NCBI GenBank assembly: GCA_021234155.1 | Contig: JAJEKV010000020.1 | Coordinates: 18,037,018 to 18,101,017, forward strand | Direction: 5' to 3' | From: Isoetes taiwanensis | Taxonomy: Eukaryota; Streptophyta; Lycopodiopsida; Isoetales; Isoetaceae | Length of the DNA: 64,000 nt | The notes under the pieces: generated by a model | Seen by the model: the letters and a program-made list of their open reading frames with translations, nothing else | Database searches by the model: none | Told to the model about the DNA's origin: nothing | Shown here: one piece after another, positions 61,038-64,000 of the stretch | Layout of the letters: every line of letters begins with the position of its first letter | Position numbering within the stretch: the first letter of the stretch is position 1 | Made by a program: the position numbers and the translations under genes

Positions 61038-61700
61038 GATTGAGATAAGCTAAGGCCAATGTGAAAAGCACATTGAACATGTGAACAAATCCAAGAAGAG
61101 CTCGAATACCAATCCAATACCAGTATGCTTCATTGTGTAAACCACGATTTTTTAGCACTACATAACCAGTACTTCCATTGCCCTATGTCTTCAGTAAAGA
61201 AGGAGGAATGACTCAAGAAAGTAAAGAAGAAGGAATGACTCAAGAAGCAACTCAACAGTACTTTACTTCAGTAAGTTTAATCTATCTAATAACTACAATA
61301 AAATTATCTTATGATGCAAGCGTTCTATAAAATATCAACCTATTGAGAAAAAAAATGAAAATACCTGGTTCCACTCAAGTGAAAGCATTTCATTCACACT
61401 TATTGCATTTTGAGCACACATTAGGGGAAACGCCCAATATCCCCAAACCCACCAATTAAGTATTCTTTCCGTGAAAGCATTCCAGATTTAGCACCTAAAC
61501 TTAGATCTAGGTTCTGATCATTATACTCACCTCTTGGAATAATAAACCCCCCTAACAAGAATATTATCAGAAGTGCAAATGCACCGCCAGTATTTGCTAA
61601 AACCATAGTGCGGCAGGCACCAGCTATTAGACGCAACATAGAAGACGACATTTCTTTGATGTACAATAAAAAGCAGTAAAGATTGCTGAAGGGATCTGTC
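61038..61700 (-). pseudogene. PDR-type ABCG transporter, three exons of the first transmembrane domain
   Basis: Minus-strand exons: 61,531 to about 61,700 (LLLFIVHQ, then MLRLIAGACRTMVLANTGGA and LLIIFLLGGFIIPRG), 61,365-61,464 (ILNWWVWGYWAFPLMCAQNA, then ISVNEML) and 61,038-61,182 (VVLKNRGLHNEAYWYWIGIR, then FNVLFTLALAYLN). They match the end of transmembrane domain 1 in full-size pleiotropic-drug-resistance ABCG exporters of the plant plasma membrane. GT/AG signals fit. The first exon has an internal frameshift after HQ (extra 'agaa'-like bases) and its phase does not match the next exon. Upstream exons are cut off by the LTR at 61,712 and no second nucleotide-binding domain is seen downstream, so this is a broken gene. 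Confidence 0.85.
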
Positions 61701-61711
61701 AGGTGGAAAGC

Positions 61712-61922
61712 TGTTGACCCTCAACCTGGCTAGAGAGTCAAACACAAGAAGCCAACTTGAGTTTATGCTCAAGTTGGGGTTAGAACCTCCAGATCACTTA
61801 AGGTGATCAGTCTACACAAGAATTTCTCAAAGAAAAAGCTCAAATATCAAGCATTCATACCTTTCCCAATACAAGAATATGGGACCCTCACTCAAATTGA
61901 TGTAGCTCTCGTAGGTGGATTG
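61712..61922 (-). repeat. LTR fragment G (A2-like), cut by element F
   Basis: TGTTGACCCTCAACCTGGCT at 61,712 starts 211 bp of minus-strand LTR 3' end, very close to the A2 LTR, and directly abuts ABCG coding sequence. Element F begins inside it at 61,923. Whether it is a solo LTR or part of a full element cannot be seen. Confidence 0.88.
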
Positions 61923-63974
61923 TGTTGCCCCCAAAGGGCAACATGCTAATAGAAATTTGTTTATTCAAGCTAGGTCAACTCATTTCAGAAGACTAGGTCA
62001 AAGTTTGGAAGATTCTTGTCATTCAACATTGATATGGAGGTCAAAAGGTGTTCATGCTTCAAGTCAAAAAATGCTCAAGACTTAAACTTCACAAGAGGTA
62101 CTTTATTTGAGGTCAAATGCTTAATCGGGAATATGCTCTAGAAGATTCTGGGTTATGAAGTTTGGAAGACATTATTTGAAGTTTGGAAGTTGAAGTTTGG
62201 AAGACTCCCTTATATGTGGTTCCACCCCTGTCACCCACCTTGCCTAGCCATTTTCTTTCCATATCCATAACTTATCTGCCAATTACCCCATGGCATTTCC
62301 CCTATGTACTCTTCATGACCACTTTACACTATTGCCCTCAAAAAAATTGCCATAAACATTTACCCCACTACCCCCATTGTTGCACTTTTGGCTCAATATT
62401 GTCTTCCTACCCATTATTCACTCTTTTGCCATGCTTGCTTTGCCATAATTACCATCTCCCTCAAATCCCCTACCATTTCCCTCAATGTGCCATCACTTTG
62501 TCCATCCAAAAATCTACCTAAGCCTTTGTTTTTAAAAATACCATTCCCCATTATTTCCTTTGCCCCCCAAATGTTCCTTCATGAATTCTTTTGTCTTCAT
62601 TCTTGTGTCATCATATTCATAGTGGCATATTCCTAATCTTGCCTAAAGATGCCCCAAAGATTCCCTATTCTTTTTACACGTGTGGACATTCTTCTCCATG
62701 GTCCATGAGTTATAATCCCTTTCAATATTTTTGGGTAAAAGCCTTTAAACCATTGGCCAAGCTTTCAAAAATGGTCAAATACAGCATATTCCAGGTATAT
62801 GCGCTCAAAAATACGGGACCGTATCGCGGAATTCTTGAGAAAATACCTTCAACGAACCCTAATTATGGAAACTTGCTCGAATCATGCCGGAATGGAAGCA
62901 ATTAACTCTGAAACCTACTATTTCTGCATTTCCCGCTCTTAAGCATCTTATCAAGCCTAAATTTAAGCCCTAATATGCTGAAACCGTTAAACCATACCGG
63001 GAGACAATAACAGAAGATTTTCGAAGGCCCAAAAGTATTCAGATCATACATTGATCATTGCTGAGCAAGATCTGAACGATCCTTGAAGTTCTTGAGCTCT
63101 CCTCAACTGGATCTACAAGATTTAGTTGACATTACTTTCAGAAATTACCTTATGACTTTTGATGATTATTTTCTTGTACTTGAAGCTATGAAGCATCCTT
63201 ATCTGTTATTATCTTGATATATTTACCTTCATATCAATCCAAATTGACTGTCAAGTTGTTGAATTTGTCTCTGATATTTTCCTTAGTAATTCGTGCCACA
63301 AAAAATTCTATAGAAAAATCCCTGAGTGTTTTTAACACCTTCGGCCTATTTGCCACCTATCCTTGGGATTTGAGAAAGCCAAAGCAGTTGGAATCATTCA
63401 AAAATACCAAGTACAGATCAAATTCAAAAAAATTGCTCTCGGGTTTGAACTGTTTTTTACTGTATTTTGCCAAATCCAGTCACAAAAAATACCTCTACAC
63501 CTCCAAATGAGGATTTGACTGCTTGCCTCTCTTCCCTAGCACCATTGCAACCTACCTGCTTTGGAAATTCTCAAAAAAGTGATTGGCAACTCCAAATCTC
63601 AATTTCTGATCACTGTTTTCTACATTTGACCTCTATTGACCAAAATTTGACCCCACTTTGAACTCGAATAACTCACAGATTAAATCTCTGACTTGGTCAG
63701 AGACTTTACTGTTGGGTATCTATAACTTTTTTGACCAAGTCTACAGTATCTGACTCGAAAAATCAATCTGCATTCCAACACCACAATTGTTTTGGCAAAG
63801 GTGCCACTTTTTGAAAATGGGAAAGGTATAGAACTCAAACTTTTTGAACTTTTCTTTGAAATTTTCTTGCATAGACTGATCACCTTAAGTGATATGGAGG
63901 TTCTAACCCCAATTTGAGTGAAAACTCAAGTTGGATCCTTGTGGTTGACCTTTAAGCCAGGTTTAGGGTCAACA
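61923..63974 (+). repeat. 5' LTR of element F
   Basis: 2,052 bp, TGTTGCCC to CAACA, of the same family as C and D, inserted in LTR G; the five bases before it are GATTG. The terminal palindrome is kept, and the GATCAC...GTGAT palindrome near the 3' end has one change. The element body lies beyond the window. Confidence 0.9.
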
Positions 63975-63977
63975 TCT

Positions 63978-63995
63978 TGGAGGTTCTACCGAGAT
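63978..63995 (+). promoter_or_regulatory. Primer binding site of element F (tRNA-Gln)
   Basis: TGGAGGTTCTACCGAGAT, identical to the A2 site and three bases after the LTR end. This shows that a full element, not a solo LTR, starts here; the gag start would lie just beyond the window edge. Confidence 0.85.
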
Positions 63996-64000
63996 CTTCC

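Overview
The window is nuclear DNA of a land plant. It holds degraded exons of plant gene families (a CHUP1/IPGA1-type actin-organising protein, a PDR-type ABCG transporter, a COMM-domain protein, a sialidase-like BNR protein). More than 45 kb is one nested pile of related Ty3/gypsy LTR retrotransposons. The density and depth of nesting suggest a large, TE-rich genome, possibly a gymnosperm, but nothing here fixes the species.

Layout. 1-10,500: AT-rich host DNA with short tandem repeats, a GC-rich foldback element, exon remnants on the minus strand and a (GATA)~35 microsatellite. 10,501-24,331: element A2 (minus, truncated), split by element A (minus, 10,678-20,750, target duplication ATAAC). 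24,332-56,965: element B (plus), whose 5' LTR sits in the A2 LTR. B is split by C (28,909-51,409, duplication CAAGG); the 3' LTR of C is split by solo LTR E (37,695-50,248, duplication CCACC); E is split by D (39,686-49,930, duplication CTTAG). The order of insertion is therefore A2, B, C, E, D. The 3' end of B is inverted and carries a hAT-like MITE. 56,966-61,711: a reading frame with the motifs of a Rep-type HUH endonuclease, a second small ORF, and three exons of an ABCG transporter. 61,712-64,000: an LTR fragment (G) cut by the 5' LTR of element F, whose body lies outside the window.

All gypsy copies share one design. LTRs are about 1.7-2.05 kb, bounded by TGTTG...CAACA and starting with a short palindrome. 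The primer binding site matches the 3' end of a plant tRNA-Gln. A single gag-pol frame of about 1,800 codons encodes Gag, three CCHC knuckles, aspartic protease (DGG), a complete-looking RNase H, reverse transcriptase (YLDD), a second RNase H-like segment that has lost acidic residues, and integrase (HHCC, DDE) without a chromodomain. The noncoding 3' region carries a duplicated stem-loop. The RNase H placed before the RT is the most distinctive feature. Every copy has frameshifts or stops. In C and D many lesions coincide with CAG/CTG trinucleotides reading as CG, so some may be assembly errors.

The two observations most worth following are the HUH endonuclease frame at 57,443-58,465 and the protease-RNaseH-RT domain order of the gypsy family.
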